Shown one piece after another: positions 62,391 to 64,000 of a stretch of DNA of 64,000 nt. The DNA is from Ulota crispa (lineage: Eukaryota > Streptophyta > Bryopsida > Orthotrichales > Orthotrichaceae): contig OY987242.1 of the NCBI GenBank assembly GCA_963920765.1, forward strand, positions 14,408,002 to 14,472,001, given 5' to 3'. The stretch's first letter is position 1. Every line of letters starts with the position of its first letter. The position numbers were made by a program, and so were the translations under genes. The notes beneath the pieces are model-generated. The model was not told the origin of the DNA and did not search any database. It saw only the letters and a list, made by a program, of their open reading frames with translations.

Positions 62391-64000
62391 GAGATGTTTT
62401 GATCAAGTATATACTTGTTATTTATCTATGTTTGTGTTGATTTCAATAAATAAAGAGTCGAAGCAAAAATGATGATTGTGGTGAGAACCACGGTTTGGTG
62501 ACAGCGCAGTAGCCATAGATTTTAATACATTGCGCCGTCTTATCACATGCACAGCTCAGGGGAGTAGGTAGCGGATTAGTTGGGCTAGTTTTTTTCTCCA
62601 CTAGTTGCCAAGCTGTGGGCCGCCATCACCGCTCGACAAGTCTGATGAGATTCAAATTTGGACCGATAGGCAGCCAAAGACAGCCGCTTCTTCAGCTAAC
62701 CAAGTCTACGATTTGGCAACTAAAGACAAGCGTTTGACGCTAATATATGCTTGCAATGGCACGTTGCCATTTTATGGTGGTATTTATTTTGTATTTTTTT
62801 TTTTTTATGTGTTTATCTAGATGTTTTAGAAGGCTTATATATTTTGCATTTGTTTGAATAAAAATATTAAAAATTTAAAAATGAATTGGAAAAGTGTGAA
62901 AGGAGAAAGAATTTGATATCTATGATGAGGTTAGGATAGAAAGGGATATGGGCTGATGTGTCCCACCGTCTTATTTTGATTAGAGTCAAAATATAGAAGG
63001 AGAGATCTTTTAATATGTTGGAAATTAATGTATGAGTGTTGGTTAGAAGAAAAGGAGAATCTTAAAACTTTGATGTGAGATAATTTTTTGTATATATAAT
63101 ATTTTGAAGTGAAATTTGAAGGAGTTATTTTTTGTATGATTATCTTTTTAAAATAAATTTGCAAATTTAATTTGGAATTGAGATGCAAAAGTTATGAGTG
63201 TTTGAATTTTTAAGTAAAAAACCAAACTATGAAGAAATGGTGAGACTTTGACAAGCAATAGCTTACAGTCTGTATGTTATTTTGCAACAAAATTTGAAGG
63301 GAGTATTTATCTTAGTTCTATTTTTCTAGACTGTTTTTAAACTCATAATCTGAAGTTTGAAAAAGAAAGTTATGAAGGTGTAAAGGATTGGAGGTGGCTG
63401 CTTTTTTGTTGGAGAAAAGTCAAAACTTTGAGGAGCTACAACTTTTAGACAGTATGAAATTTCCTTTTCAAATTTTTAGAATTGATAGGTTGTTGTTGTA
63501 GCTTTTTGAATTGTCATTAATCATTTTATTTAAAGTTTTATTCAATAAAATATAGTGTATAGAATTTGGGGTTTGGGTGCTTTTTAAAATATGAAACCCA
63601 AAGTTTGATTCACTAAAACTTATGGACAAAGTTTTAGTTTGAAGTAAAATTTTTAGGAATTATAGTTGGTAGTACTGCCTTTTCAAATTAATATCATATT
63701 TATTTGCGGAAGTTATAGAACAAAAATTATAGATGTGTGAAGAGGCAGTGATTAGTTTGCAAGGATAGAGAAGATCTTCAATTTTGAACCCGCATAACAT
63801 TTGGACACTAGCTTAGAATGAGTTGAAATTTATATAGATATTAAAAGGTTAGAAAGGCTTTCTAAATTGCTATTATATTTAGTATTTGGACTTTTGAGCC
63901 ATTTGTAACACTAAATAGAAGCTCACAACCTTTCTAAAACTTGTTGATTGTGATTTTTTTCATTGTTTTAATTAAAACATGAAGACTTGAAAATCTGAAG
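62391..64000 (+). mobile_element. LTR copy C, cut by the window edge
   Basis: It begins TATCTTGATGGAGATG and follows copy B through the tRNA-like region (decayed) and the first diverged internal units to the window end. It is more diverged from A and B than they are from each other. Whether it is solo cannot be judged. Confidence 0.75.

Noticed and set aside
41721..64000. LTR copies B and C as the two ends of one 22-kb retrotransposon
   Set aside because: Copy B has its own CCGT duplication on both sides, C is clearly more diverged, no gag or pol lies between, and the NRT3 gene does.

Overview
This looks like nuclear DNA of a land plant (streptophyte): GT-AG introns, one NRT3/NAR2 nitrate-transport partner gene, plant-type CACTA and hAT transposase remains, and many AT-rich foldback elements. 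I cannot name the species. The low gene density and thick layering of decayed transposons suggest a fairly large genome, possibly of a moss, lycophyte or fern, but that is a guess. Only one confident intact host gene is visible, NRT3, at about 46.5-48.9 kb. Layout: (1) About 1-24.7 kb is the remains of a very large CACTA (En/Spm)-type transposon. A decayed accessory gene (AT-hook, RS-rich and Transposase_24-like parts) lies on the minus strand at 3.9-9.4 kb. A decayed tnp2-type transposase with TNP2, DUF4218 and DUF4216 parts lies on the plus strand at 13.3-21.8 kb. The two genes diverge, and the base skew of the DNA switches between them. A 2.15-kb solo LTR (19053-21207) has inserted inside the DUF4216 part. 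(2) 25.3-32.8 kb: a decayed hAT transposase (BED, DUF659 and hATC parts) and a protein-kinase-like pseudogene face each other. Each lies just inside an array of about 20-bp repeats, which suggests one large hAT-like element with subterminal repeats. (3) 33.1-36.1 kb: foldback elements ending TTAA-CCC and a 176-bp duplication. (4) 36.15-38.34 kb: a third 20-bp-period array followed by an unrecognised coiled-coil-like pseudogene, probably a relative of region 2. (5) 38.3-41.6 kb: Harbinger/Tourist-like elements sharing TAA targets and another TTAA-CCC element. (6) 41.7-43.9 kb: a second solo LTR of the same family, in inverted orientation to the first. (7) 44.4-46.2 kb: two foldback elements. 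(8) 46.55-48.85 kb: the NRT3 gene, with an upstream exon holding a 75-codon ORF that would splice in frame to NRT3. (9) 49-62.4 kb: AT-rich DNA with more TTAA-CCC elements, a short cysteine-rich pseudogene, a TA microsatellite and a MITE with a perfect 8-bp target duplication. (10) From 62.39 kb to the window end: a third LTR copy, cut by the edge. The window is mainly a record of transposon insertion and decay. The hAT-side pseudogenes carry many in-frame stops and almost no frameshifts, so decay there was mainly by base substitution; the CACTA transposase has both stops and frameshifts. The NRT3 product is expected to sit in a membrane and partner an NRT2 high-affinity nitrate transporter.
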